DNA from: Isoetes taiwanensis
Lineage: Eukaryota > Streptophyta > Lycopodiopsida > Isoetales > Isoetaceae
Direction of reading: 5' to 3'
DNA: 64,000 nt
Assembly (NCBI GenBank): GCA_021234155.1
Contig: JAJEKV010000099.1
Span: 3,691,453 to 3,755,452 of the forward strand
The notes beneath the pieces are model-generated. The model worked only from the letters and a program-made list of their open reading frames with translations, did no database searches and was not told the DNA's origin. Of the stretch, positions 1 through 11,287 are shown in pieces. Both the position numbers and the translations under genes were made by a program. How positions within the stretch are numbered: position 1 is the first letter of the stretch; every line of letters starts with the position of its first letter.

Positions 1-329
1 GAAATACAAGAAAACTAGCAAAATTAAAGAACCATTAAAATCTTCACAAGAAATGAAAGCAAGATTGGCAAATCTAGGCGTATCTATTTGTTATTACTCA
101 AGAAGAACCACAAGGTGCTATGCGCGCATAGGCAACAGAAAAACATACAAGACATAACTAACATGTCTGATAGCATTTGGCGCTTATAGAAGACATGAAA
201 AAACATGGATGAACTTGGAAGAAGCTATGCGAGCATGTACAAAACATGTACAACATGTACAAAAAACTCTAGCCAAAACTAGGAGGTAACGACGTGCCCA
301 CATTTAGATTATACAAGAAGTTTACGGCC

Positions 330-3300
330 TTTGAGAAGAGCGGGGATTAGGAATGTCGTTATACTCGTCAACTCCTTCGGACTTCGTCCTGCCAGCATCC
401 TCGTTGCCACTCTCCTCATTGTCACTTGAAGTGGTCAAGAGCTAACCGCTGGAACACCTTGTCCTCATCACGGAACCTTCGATCGAACTATCTTCGAAAA
501 AGACTTGATAGGATTAACCGTTGTCGCATACGTAGCTTTTATCAACCTTGAGAGTAAAATCATAAGCCCGACTTGAGTTTCGTTCAGGTCCGATTGTCCA
601 TGTGATTCTTATTCATCGTTTTCCGGCCCTTCTTGAAAGGAATTATCCGCGGGATCATACCGACCAGCAAAAGGATCACGTATCCTTAGTGGCGCACTGC
701 CGTGAACTTTCACTACCGAAGGGAGATTGTCTTTGAGTACAATGTCCTTAACCAGCGCAATCCGAAAGGGCGGCTCTTAGTCATCATCGGTCGAAGAATA
801 CGACTATAAGCATCCCCTTAGACAAATCCATAAGTTTTTACGGAGTTTGGCCTTGGTTCTTTTTCAAGGCACGCGTCTACTTCGGGTACATTACGATCGG
901 GTTCCTTGTTGACTTGATCTTTGCGAACCACGGAACCCTTTGCAATTCCTTGATGCTGCCTCAACAAGGGGATGAACTTGAGTACCGGCCAACAAAAAGC
1001 AACTTCCAGGGAGATGTTGTTGAGGGATTTAGTTACATCCTGCATTATTGAAAAGAAATTCTCCCACCAGCCTTTGTCCTCCTCACTGAAGTACTTAAAA
1101 CCTGACCTTATACTTTTCTCCATCTTTGGTCCGATTGAGGCGAAGGGATTTTTGTCCTTGTTCTTTTACGTGTAGTCTCTGGCGCACTTTTAATTGGGCT
1201 TTGAATAGCCCTTCTCATTACCTTAGTTTCGGGAACATATTTTAAATATTGTAGGCCTGCCTCGGTACGCCAAGTTTGGGAGGTGACAAAGTACTTCCCT
1301 TGAAGTTGTGCTTTACCGTCCCTTGAGAAAAATTTTACATGATGTTGAAATGTCAAATTATTCAACTTATGGATAGCGGGGACACAGATCACCAAGGCGG
1401 CTGGAAAACAAACTCCACGAAAATCAAAAAGTCTCGCTAAAGCGCCGACAAACCGAGTCGGATTGTATGCTTGCTCAATCACACCGCACAAGGAGTGTAG
1501 ACAAAATGCTTTTTCCTTCATAACCGCCTTTAAACATCTGCTGAACATTTGGTCTATCGATCATGGGTGTGGCCCACAAGTAAGAAACCAACCTTGACCT
1601 TTCGAAGATACCCATTTCGACCAGCATTGCGCCAATAAGCAAATAAAACTTGGTTTTATTTTCTCTAGTAGTATTGTCTAGCTGTAAGTACAACAACTTG
1701 GAGGCGACTTCTCCTTTGCCGACAAAATCTTATTTAGTATTGTCACCGTGAGGTTAGGATCATTTGTGTATATTTGGATAGGTCAAAAATACTACGACTT
1801 TGTACAACACCATGAAAGATCATCGCCCCAACCAAATGAAGCCTCAAAAAATCAGATTCATCTAAATCCTTTGGAACATTTACAAAATGGGGAAGTGAGG
1901 TCTTCTTTTTGGTCCATGCCGTCTACCACCACGGACATATATTTAGTGGCCTCTCCAAAGATTTCTTTCTATGTTTTGCTAGCTTCTTTCTCTCCAAGGC
2001 TTGAGCCTCTCTGTGAACTTGCAACTCTTGAGTTATCTGATCTGCAATTAAGACATTAGTCAGTACCTTGAAGCAATAGTAAGGCTCCACAGAACTGCAG
2101 CTAAGCTTTTGTAGCCGTGCTATGTGCGCATAGGCAAAGCTTGTCAGTACCTTGAAGCAACAGTAAGGCTCCACAGAACTGTAGCTAAGCTTTTGTAGCC
2201 GTGCTATGCGCGCATAGGCAAAAGCTTGTCGATTACCTTGAAGCAATGATGGGCTCCGCAGGCGCAAAAGCTTTTGTAGGCGTGCTATCTTGGCGCATAG
2301 GCCGAAACTACTTGGGGAAGGGGCGATCTACAAGATTGAAGAGACTGTTGTCGCGAGTACTACAAGATTAAAAAGACACGCTATGCACACATAGACAAAC
2401 TCAAGACTAAATAGCCGTGCTATGGCCGCATAAGACAATGTCTCTAGTCGTGCTAACGAGAAGGGATTAGACGAAAGGGACGTACTTTTTTCTAGAATAT
2501 CCTTTGCCATTGATCGTTTTTCCTTTAATGTGGAGCAGCTAGTACACACCGAAAATCTGTGCCTCTTCGGAATCCTAACAAGATTAAATTCTTGCTTCCA
2601 CAACCTCAAGAAGTAGGAATAGGATATGAACCGACTTGAACTCGGAAAAGATCCTTGTACATGCCGTAGACTTCCTTCTTAGTATCTTGTCTGTCGTCGG
2701 ATGATATCTGGGGACTGTTTGGAAGTCGCTCCGCGGTTAGAGTCAAAAGAAACCTACCAGCCAAGCTTTTGCTTCTAGGCGATTACATCTGAGACAACTT
2801 TCTTTGGGTGTGAATAGTCATCAATGCAGTTCTGTCTAACCTCTTTTGCACTCTTGACATGCGGCGACTTCCAATGGCATGTATTCTTTTAAAAGCAAGT
2901 TGGCACAATTGTGTTGCTTTCGAAACATAGTATGAAAAATTGTCTCCAACTTCAGGCCTTACAACGTATGCCAAGTACAACTCTTGATCACCTTTCGACA
3001 TTGACAAAACCGTTGTCTTATGTTCTTTAAAGACGAAAATGTAAAGGCACGTAAGCATTTTTTTTTTTTTACAAACAATTCGATCTCCTCGGCTTTCTCA
3101 TGTAAAGACAGTCCATCAATCGCTCGCGCGCAACAGTTCTAAAAGCTTTTCTTGTGGGATCCCTCTTAAATCTTTTCGCCTTCTTTGTCACGGGTTTTTC
3201 ACGGCGGGACTTTTATTACGGCGATTAATGCGTGGTAGGTCTTTTCGAGTGCGCGAAGCTGCGCCTTTCAAACACGGGTCATCAGCCTTGTCGCCCTCAG

Positions 3301-4260
3301 CGGAAGTGCAGTGTCTGTCGACAAATAATGTTCTCGACTTTCTCTTGAGAACTTGAAGGTCTTCCTCGAAGCCCTTTACGTTAAAGAAGGGCCAAGAGTA
3401 TGCAAAGACACCGCGTCTCTCCATGCGGAATCTACAATATATTGCAACGATTAGGTGTAGTTCTGGAGAGGTGAAGGAGTATCAAAAATAGAGTGAGTAC
3501 GTTGAGTAGGGGAAGAGGAGAAGATGCCGTGATTGTGGCGGGGAGGGTGTTTTGAAAGCGGACGAATCTTTGTAAAATGTGTTTTGGAGATGGAGTTTGA
3601 AAAGAGGTAGACACACGCCAATGTAGATGTAAAGGGGAGGAGATGGTGTGGAGGAGGTAGCATCCGGGAGAAGCGTGTCGAAGTGTTCTTCATCGTCACC
3701 CTCTTTGGTGTGGGTGTGTTGTAACGACCACGCAGTCAATATTGCCACATTAACGGGGAGGACTTGAAGTAAAATCGTCTTGGCGTCGCTCTCCATTGCT
3801 TTGCACAAGGAAGAGTGACTTGTTTCAGCCATTAAACCCTCTCCCTTCAAACCTGCAAGTCTACATGCCCATGCGGCGCATAAAAGCATTACACACGTAA
3901 TATACACTAGTTGCCCATGCGGCATATAGGCGGGGGATAAAATATGTCTATGTGCGCATACTTCAATCTGAAAAATAGATGCCACACAACCAAGAAACAT
4001 TACAAAATATTAGACATTATCTCCACAAGCCAATGCACGCAAACCAAAACTAGATGTGTATGCAAGAATTCATAGACGAAAAGCAAAGTACCTAACACAA
4101 TATAAATACGAAAACATATGGAGGCATTTGCACATACAGACGATACTCCAAGGCGCTCGACCTCCGCCTAGAAATTTGCTCTTCCGTTTCGAACTGTAGC
4201 ATCTCCATAGAGTTCTGCATAGCGTCGCCAAACATGACAGGTGGAAGGTACGTAAACATC
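330..4260 (-). pseudogene. DUF7869-type transposase-like gene, multi-exon, frames broken
   Basis: Read on the minus strand, an N-terminal exon at about 4255-4130 contains MFTYLPPVMFGDAMQNSMEM. Later exons give a WKxEF..V.IPK segment with a CTSC zinc-like pair (about 2600-2530), then LQLDNTTRENK (about 1690-1655). Next comes VGHTHD followed by a MFSR segment (about 1585-1540), then FFSRDGKAQLQ (about 1337-1305) and an acidic Ser/Glu tail to about 330. The QLDN and VGHTHDxID blocks are the signature of the DUF7869 family, found in many lineage-expanded, transposon-like proteins; the conserved Asp residues suggest an RNase H-like (DDE) core, which is inference. The frame breaks inside VGHTHD at 1551-1571, where the plus strand reads CTATCGATCATG; one CTG in place of CG would restore it. 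The exon map is approximate. Confidence 0.6.
3425..4120. other. Spacer or long first intron of the minus-strand gene
   Basis: No convincing protein is seen on either strand; long open frames here have no recognisable domain. The stretch holds weak copies of the element M palindrome near 3865, 3912 and 3945. It lies between the probable first exon and the second coding block of the DUF7869-type gene. Confidence 0.4.
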
Positions 4261-4714
4261 TCAGCCAGTAGCAGTTTACAGTACTTGTTAGAAATTTTAT
4301 ACCAAATGTAGCCCGTTTAGGGTCTTTTGGTTAGAGTCGAAGATAGTTGATTTTTAGCTTTTTGGACATCTTGTTTGCCGAATTTCTTCTTGGGCAGTAG
4401 CATTTAGTGTTTTTTTCTTTCATAGTCTATGCGCGCATACGCATTCTGTGTTTTTTCTTATTATTGTTTTTGCGCGCACAGGCATATTGTTTTTTCTCTT
4501 CTTGTATTGTCTATGCGCGCATAGGCACCAACATTTTTAGCAACCCTTGTCTATGCGCGCATAGGCATTTACCTTTTCTATCTGCCATTGTCTATGCGCG
4601 CATAGGCATAATGTTTTTCACTTGCGGGAGTCCATGCGCGCATAGGCCTTTCCAATGTTAGATCTGCTTGTGCATTTTCTAGCAGTCTTTTAATATGTTT
4701 TTTCTGTCTTGTAG

Positions 4715-6611
4715 AACCAAGAAAAATCCTGAAGCAGGCTCCTCCCAGAAAGCTGCCAAGAAGAGGAAGTCAACAAAGGCTAAGAATCAACCGAAGGGTG
4801 ATGCACCTACACCATTCATGATCACTGAGGACGGTTCCTATTTCTGTAAGGACCAGCAGTGGCTACTTGTTAGAGGAAATGGTGAGCTGTGGACGCCCCA
4901 TTTTTTTGTACACAGTACATTTGTGGCGAGTTTTGGTAAAGAATCCAAAGAGTTGGATAGCTTCAAGAGATGTGGCGGGGTTAATAGATCTCCCAGCTCT
5001 TGGGTATGTATCATATTAAATTTGCACCACAACGACTAAGGGGCTCAACATGTTTACTCGGTGGACCCCCATTTCTTTAAGCTCGATCGTCGTCTCTCAG
5101 GGACATGCGGGGTTACATTCAGGCCCGAATGAAAGCAAAGATTGTAAGTATTGTCTATGCGCGCATAGCCTAAGAAACTTTAATAATCTTCTTGCGCTAA
5201 AAAAATGTTACTTTCCAGGATCTTGTCACCATTTTGAAGGACCTGCTATTGTGCAAGGATCCTATTTTGACTTCTAGTGCCTCTGTTCCTAAATTATTGA
5301 AAGATGCAATGCCCTCTGTTCCAAAACTTACCCTTTTTAAAGCAACGGGGAGCGCCACTTTGCATCTGGTCGAAGATGTGGAAGAGGAGGAAGAAGTAGA
5401 GGAAATCGAAGAGGAGGATGTAGAGGAGGATGTAGAGGAGGATGTAGAGGAGGAAGAGGAGGAGCCACCTAAAAAGAAAGGAAAGAGAAATTATTACAAG
5501 GCCTGGTTACAACCACCGAGCCTCCACTCTCAAAAGCTGCCGGGAAGGCCCTTAAGCAAGCTTTGCCCGTCGGGGACCCAGAGACACGAAGATAGCAACT
5601 AAGGAGAAGGACATGGCATCTAAGAAGCTCGAGGAAATCGAGTGAGATGTCGTGTACCCTATCATGCATCTCTCGTGGACCGTGTGAAGCTTGCACCTAA
5701 GGACGAAAGCAAGGTGTAAGACAATTGCAAGTCCAGTAAAATTCTGATGGCCACTTAAGCTGCTGCTTTGAAAGAAAGAATAAAAGAGAGCAGTAGAATC
5801 GACCACGACTCCACATATATGTATAGTTGATCTTGCCCGGTGCAATGATAAGGATTTGTTTGTTAAGGAAGAGGGCGAGAACTACAAATACTATGTTTTA
5901 GGGGGGCACCCACGGTTTCAAGGCAAGAAGACAGACTATACAAGGAAACAAAGGAACCTTTGCTTCTCACAAATCTTTGCCTTTGTTTACGTGGGTGTCA
6001 CGCGGACTTCGAGGCAAAGGCTGCTTGCAATGAGCCTAGCGTGGACAATGAGTATCGGATGAGTATGAGCTTCCACGGATAAAATTAAATTCATGCACAA
6101 GGAATATGAACTCTTCCGTTCGAGCACCAAGGTGAGAAAGATATTAAGGATGACCGGGCTCGTACACGGCCTTAAAAAACGATCGCGCTTTGAGTCTTTG
6201 CCTAACTTACTCCACCTCAGATGCGAGAGCATCTCTTGTAAAATATGATAATTATTTTCAGTTAGCTTTCCGTCATGGACGTGTAAGTATTTTCTCTCGA
6301 CCTTAAGCCTTTGGCTATCGCGGCGCATTGCTCTTAAATATTTTTTAACATGCTTGTTGTTTTTTCTATGTTAGGTGCAGGGAGCTACAAGAAAAAATTT
6401 TTGACATGTTCTCTGAGGGCACTTTAAAAACTAAAGGCAAGTCAACGGATTCCAAGAGGAAGAAAAATGAACCCGCAAAGCAAAAGGATATGGGTATAAT
6501 GGCCTGGCGTGAAATGCAAGGCCTAAAAATGTTGACAAAGTTTGTGAGGTCACCGCAAAAGGTTGTTGATAAGCAGTTCACTCTGGAAGAGATGCGAGAG
6601 AAATTTAAGCG
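4715..6611 (+). pseudogene. N-terminal exons of methyltransferase gene, element M
   Basis: This is the upstream part of the gene whose last exons encode a DNA methyltransferase. An exon opens at 4715 after a TTGTAG acceptor with a Lys/Ala/Ser-rich segment, then a block including GNGELWTPHFFVHSTFVASF. A clear GT-AG intron covers 5144-5218 and contains one perfect palindrome copy. The next exon carries DLVTILKDLLLCKDPIL and an acidic run (5370-5460) ending in a basic KKKGKR. Around 5826-6060 there is a segment with YYVLGG followed by His; it loosely resembles the GG-x-H signature of ParB/Srx-like domains that precede methyltransferases in some bacterial proteins, but this is weak. A Lys-rich exon at 6375-6611 ends at a GTAAGC donor. 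Several frame breaks are present. Confidence 0.5.
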
Positions 6612-6999
6612 GTAAGCCTACATTACACACTCCGTTTTTCCAATGTTTGTTATTAACCTCTTGGAGCGTTTGCGACCAAAAAGATTGTGCACTCACTTGT
6701 AGCAGCGACTAATGGTTCACCTCAAGCTGCGACAAGCGGGAGAAGGTCGCGGGAATTATACCCCACGCGTGGTCCTCGGACGAAAAAAATAAATCAATAT
6801 GCCACCAACTTTACCAAGCTGGGTATGTCATTTCTTTCTCCTCCTTCTTTGCTTGAGTTAAGGTATTACGTTTTTATGCGTGTGCTATCTTGGCGCATAG
6901 CATGTGATTGAGGACCTTGTGGTAGTGCTATGCGGCGCGCCAGCACTACCACTAATCCTCACTCCTATCTATCGCGCTGCATGATAGCACAGGAGTGAG

Positions 7000-8199
7000 G
7001 GTCGTTTTGTTTCTTACAAATTTTTTCGCTTTTCGAGAAAAAGAAAGACCCCATGCCACGGCTTTTGAACATGGTCCGGCTAGCTAAGGAGGAGCGCTCA
7101 AAGCTGAAAAAAGTCTCAAGAAGGCGAAGCGAGTTTGGTGCCTTCCGAGTTTGAAAGATTTGATATGTTTGGCGAATTGTCTTTATCCCGGTGTATCGTG
7201 GGAATTGTGTCAAACTTCGACCACACTTTGAGACACGGCAACTATTCCTTGTGCATTCTTGACATACCTTACGGGTTTAAGTTGCTCGGCAGTAGTGGTG
7301 ATGACTCACCATTTACGTACGCGGAGTTTGATTCTTTTTTGGGAAGGTTTGTTAAGATAAACACTGCTCCGCTCTGGAGGATTGTCGTCTTCCACTCCAC
7401 TAACCAGGCCGGTATGGTGCAAGCGGCTATGAAGACCCACTGCAAGGCTGGTTACGAGGCTGCCATATGGTAAGCGTCTAGTTGTTTTCTCCATGCGGGC
7501 ATAGCGAATACAAAAGTGTTTCCTTTCTTTGCAGGTTAAAGACGAATATTAGGGGAGGTGGTGGTGCTAGACTTGTCAACGTGTGGGAGCAGATTCACAT
7601 AGGCTACCATAGCGTATCTGAACAGAGAAGCCAAATGCACTATAACACTACCGGCATGGATTTTCGCAATGCTTTTCAATGCCCGGCCAGTCTTACAAAA
7701 GCTTACGGACCAGTTCACGGGGGCGCGCATTGTCAATCCCTACCGAAGCCTCGAGACTAATTAACACGCTTGGACATATTCTCGCAACACGGAGATTGGG
7801 TCGTTGGCGCATTTTTGGGGTGCGGCACCACGTTAGCTTGTGCATTCTGAAGGGCCGCAATCTGGCGTAGCCATTGGCGTCGGCGCGGATCGCGGTAGCA
7901 TACATCAAGTCACGTGTCGGTTCCTTACACGCCTTCTTGGGACGAAAAGGAACTTGGGATCAAGGATAAGGATGGTGTTCCGCCTTCTCTGTTCGAGCCT
8001 GTGCCTCCTCTTCACCGGGAACAACGGCGATCAAGCTGACTATGTCGAATTGATTCCCGTCGAAGATCCACTTAAGGTCACACAGGTTGAAGGTCCGGCC
8101 GAGTCTGAGGAAAATCTAGAAGCTACTAAGCCTAAGTCTCCTGCAGGTTCTGAATCAGATGAGGAAATACCTGCAAAGGATGTTCCTTTGGATATTTAA
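7000..8199 (+). pseudogene. Beta-class DNA amino-methyltransferase domain (N6-adenine/N4-cytosine type)
   Basis: The reading from 7135 has CILDIPYGF, a motif IV (DPPY-like) catalytic block with Ile in place of the first Pro. It is followed by WRIVVFHSTN and GYEAAIW. A perfect GT-AG intron (7470-7534) then joins to LKTNIRGGG and NVWEQIHIGYHS. Downstream comes GDWVVGAFLGCGTTLACAF (about 7790-7850), the S-adenosylmethionine-binding motif I, with Gly in place of the usual Asp after VV, then LKGRNLA. The order motif IV before motif I defines the beta class of amino-methyltransferases, which modify adenine N6 or cytosine N4 in DNA. Two frame breaks at 7741-7757 fall where CCGAAG and CTCGAG would be CCAGAAG and CTCTGAG if CAG/CTG had been misread. 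An acidic tail (ESEENLEATKPKSPAGSESD) runs to the stop at 8199. Whether it is active is unknown. Confidence 0.75.
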
Positions 8200-8640
8200 A
8201 ATTTCTGGTCCAAAAGTTAAACATTTTATTCTATGTGCCCTATTTTAAATGTAATATATTCCATTAATGATTTGTCATGTCTATCGGCGCATAGGCTTTT
8301 CTCTTTTCAGTTGCATTTTGTTGGTCTAAAAAGTTTGTCTTTTACTTTGTTTAAAAACAAGAAAACCTGCTTGTCTTCGAAATGTGGATTTCTTTAGGCT
8401 CACTGCGTTTTTTAAAAAAATTATAATTTAATAAGGACTGTCTTCTCCATGCGCGCATTGGTGCTCCAAAAAGTGTGTTTCTTACTTTGTCCAAAACCAA
8501 GAAAACCTGCTTGTCTTCGAAATGTGGACTTTTTTTAGGCTCACTGCGTTTTATGGGCTTGTTTTTTTTAAAAAATGGCTAAAATGCCGAATTTACGTGT
8601 TTTTGAAAAAGGAATCTGCAATTGCACCACAGGTCATTAG
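8200..8640. other. AT-rich spacer with an 80-bp direct duplication
   Basis: No gene is seen. Two near-identical stretches, about 8330-8412 and 8470-8552, share AAGAAAACCTGCTTGTCTTC and a following GGCTCACTGCG. The copies flank the last palindrome variant of element M, so the right edge of that element probably lies here. Confidence 0.6.
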
Positions 8641-9230
8641 TGCGTTTGCTAGGTCACCTTGTTACTTCCATTTGTTTTAACCCTTAGTTTCACCCTACAG
8701 GGAATGTGCTGACTTGATCGTGAGGTTCCGCGCACAGGGAAAAGATGCATAACCTATGAAAATAGTTCATGAACTCTGCTCTGCTGTGCTGTGAACCACT
8801 TCTTTTCTGGTATGTTTGACTCATCTTAAATTATTCTTCTTTCCAGATAAATATGCTATCCTTTTTTTGCCTAGAACTGTGTCTTCCGGAATACGTGCCT
8901 TTGTGCATACTTTGTGAAATCTGCAAAGCTCTCCAAGTCATTGGTTACCTCTCGACTGCTTGTATAAGGTGTCTCCTCCTCGAGTAAGCATGCCCTCAAC
9001 GTTTTGCAGATGCCTAGTCTGTGCAATCTCTTCTTGCGCATCTTCAAAACTCTGCAGAAAGGTTAAAAATTGCTCATCTAGCAAATCCTGAAATTAGAAA
9101 ATAACTACTCCACTGTTGCAAGTTTTAGAAAAATTTGGATAGAATTCTGACAGCTTCAGGGAACATGCCTTGACAATCTCCTAAGGAAACAGAGCTGAAC
9201 ATGTGAAACCGAATTAAAGAAAAAAAAAAT
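8640..9230 (+). repeat. Repeat family A, single unit
   Basis: This ~590-bp unit begins near ACTTCCATTTGTTTTAACCC and ends near GTGAAACCGAATTAAAG. The same unit recurs as a tandem array at 15529-16012 plus 20990-21934, and its tail continues at 33240. No coding potential is evident. Comparison of the copies shows most differences at CAG and CTG. Confidence 0.85.
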
Positions 9231-10158
9231 TACTAAATTGAGTTTCCTAACTGGCTAGCACCTATGTACATGAGGATATGCTATCTCAAAAAATGTCAAC
9301 CAAATTCCTTTACAGAAGCTTCTTCTCTTTCTTTCTTCCCGTCTACATTGCATTACAGCTAGACCTTTCGGCAAGCTGGACAAACTACACGGTTCAATAT
9401 TCAATAAGTAATCAAATATTTCAACTGTTTGTTCAGAAGCTGCTCAAAATAACCCTCACACAAAAGAATGCAACCACCTTTACCTTTGGTGATCCCCGAC
9501 CTTTACCTGCAGTGATCCCCCAGCCTGAGACCATAGTTGCTCTTTTGTTCTATGAAGAAGAAGCAAGCTTGACGAAATATCACACATTATTCTTCTTTGA
9601 AGGTCGTTTCCTTTCTGTCCAATCATTTGGATGCATCGTGGAACAGCTCCCCCCGTTAACAATAGTATTTTGGAAGAGATAAAGTTTAAAGAAGCTGACG
9701 AAATGGTAACTCCGGAGGGTGCTGGAAAGAAGAAGGGAGCTGTAGAAATTAAGGTTTTGAAAAATCCAGATAGGCAGACAGAAGCAGATAAGAGAATTAT
9801 TGTTTGTAAGACTGAAGTAGCATCAGATAACCAAATAAAGGAGGAGATTTTGGAAGAACGGAGACCTGGATTGTAGGCTCGAATCTGCCATAGTCATTTT
9901 GCTGCCACAACAAACCCTAAACCACAGCCGTCGTTCTTTGCCCTAGTTCTCCCTTCTATCCATAGCAACATAAACGGAACCGGACCGCTCTACTTCAGCT
10001 GAACCAAGTCTCTGCTCTGCTCTGATCCACGCCTTGCTCTACTCTACACCGATGCCCTGCCCTGATCCCAATCGTTCAATTAAATCAATCAAATCCTGGC
10101 CCTTCGATTTAGGGCTGGGTCCAACACTTACTGAATAACATTATAATATAGTAATGGT
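9231..10158 (+). repeat. Family A flank with two unassigned open frames; copy at 33.3-34.5 kb
   Basis: The stretch holds an open frame at 9278-9682 starting MLSQKMSTKFLYRSFFSF and an overlapping, Lys/Glu-rich frame at 9631-9876. Neither has a domain I recognise. The same sequence recurs at 33300-34490, with a ~31-bp indel near 9595 that breaks the first frame's C-terminus. The second copy is not better preserved at codon level, so the frames may be incidental. The 3' part (9880-10130) is non-coding and present as a 290-bp tandem pair in the other copy. Confidence 0.5.
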
Positions 10159-10175
10159 GCCCAGCGATGCTGGGC
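10159..10175 (+). repeat. Hairpin GCCCAGC-GAT-GCTGGGC, Helitron-like
   Basis: A perfect 7-bp stem with a 3-base loop sits in the context AATGGTGCCCAGC, followed by AAAA. The same hairpin with loop GTT occurs at 14471. Plant Helitrons carry such a hairpin just upstream of a CTRR terminus; here the following bases give CTGT near 10189, not CTRR, so this copy is only a candidate. Confidence 0.4.
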
Positions 10176-10719
10176 AAAAGTTGATAATCTGTAAATGATC
10201 ATCCTGCGCATTCACTTTGGAAACATGACACTTGAATTTGTTCACTTAAAATATGAGCTTTGCATATATTAACTAGATCATCTAATCATAGTCTTTCAAA
10301 TACATAATACATGAGTTTCAATCATTCGAAGCTAAGTATTGTACCTCTGGTAGAAGACATAGAAGAGCCCAAATGCATCGTTGGCAAAATGCAAATAATA
10401 GACGTTGTGCTAGTCATTTATCTCAACAGACTACACTTAAATAAATCATTAAACATCTATTTGAATCAACAGATAATGGATGTTGTGCCCAGTATTGCTA
10501 GGCATTAGTCGTGGCAATGTTGAACGAAAACATGGATATGAAAACTAAGGCTCAGAATTCACTCAACAGCAAATCATATGCTTAGAGCACAAAATCTTTC
10601 GGGCTAACTTCCACAAACAGGATTCCATTATGATTATGGTGTTCTTCAAGAATAGACTTGCTTTGTCCACATGGCAGATTTTGAGCAAGCAAGAAACAAA
10701 CTCATAGAGGATCTTGCCC

Positions 10720-10781
10720 CGGAGAAATCTATCGACACATTAGATATACTCGGAGAAATCTATCGACACATTAGATATACT
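10720..10781. repeat. 31-bp perfect tandem duplication
   Basis: The unit CGGAGAAATC...ATATACT occurs twice head to tail (10720-10750 and 10751-10781) with no differences, indicating a recent slippage or duplication event. Confidence 0.9.
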
Positions 10782-11090
10782 GGCGCCTTGTAATGGAGTC
10801 TAGAAATCCATGACAGATAACCTTGTGGAGCTTCCTTGTTCTTCCAAGTAATATCTTCCAAGCAGTGGAATCTAGGCCTAAAATATTCAATTCCATTCCA
10901 ATTCAATGTACAGTAATACATGTGAAATCATCTATAGGAAATCATCTATAAGAAATCGGCATCAGTTGCAATATCTTGTAAAGTTAAAAGCTTTATTGCC
11001 CCATTCATAAATGTGGATATCCAGTGTAACAACCAAAATTGACGCAACATATTAAAGTGAAGAATTGCAATTATATAATTGGGTTTTCAA

Positions 11091-11287
11091 CACCACGCAT
11101 GACAAATCCAATTGGATAACCTGTACAATTTACAACATATTAAAGCTTGAATTGTAGCTATCTTCAATAATAGAAGAACTATCTCCAACACCATGCATGA
11201 CTAATCCAGTTGGATAACCTGTACAATTTACAACAGATTAAAGCTTGAATTGTAGCTATCTTCAATAATAGAAGAACTATCTCCAAC
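11091..11287. repeat. 98-bp tandem duplication
   Basis: Two adjacent copies (about 11091-11188 and 11189-11287) share CACCAYGCATGAC, GGATAACCTGTACAATTTAC and GAATTGTAGCTATCTTC. They differ at only a few bases. Confidence 0.9.

Larger units (their letters stand above)
118..8460. repeat. Dispersed palindrome CTATGCGCGCATAG, element M
   Basis: Perfect 14-bp copies start at 118, 2204, 4511, 4551, 4592 and 5155. Near copies include 2120 (CTATGTGCGCATAG), 4427 (last base C), 4632 (CCATGCGCGCATAG), about 8446, and weaker versions near 2288, 2383, 2420, 6881, 6925, 7491 and 8276. Most copies are followed by GC or GGC. The copy at 5155 lies inside an intron with canonical splice sites, and a degenerate copy at 7491 lies inside another. 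The copies are separated by unrelated sequence, so this is not a tandem satellite. Confidence 0.9.
1..8560. mobile_element. Large DNA transposon (element M), left end outside window
   Basis: Two divergent multi-exon genes share this block: a minus-strand DUF7869-type transposase-like gene and a plus-strand gene with a DNA methyltransferase domain. The same 14-bp palindrome recurs in the introns and spacers of both halves and was not noticed anywhere else in the window, which argues that the block is one element. The right limit is placed just before repeat family A begins near 8640. No terminal inverted repeat or target duplication could be identified because the left end lies outside the window. 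Membership of a named superfamily is not claimed. Confidence 0.6.

Noticed and set aside
3482-4000. 172-codon minus-strand open frame
   Set aside because: No domain, overlapping frames of similar quality, and position in the spacer or intron of the DUF7869-type gene.
118-4650. CRISPR-like array from the repeated CTATGCGCGCATAG
   Set aside because: Spacing is irregular, the repeat is only 14 bp, copies occur in spliced introns and the DNA is eukaryotic.
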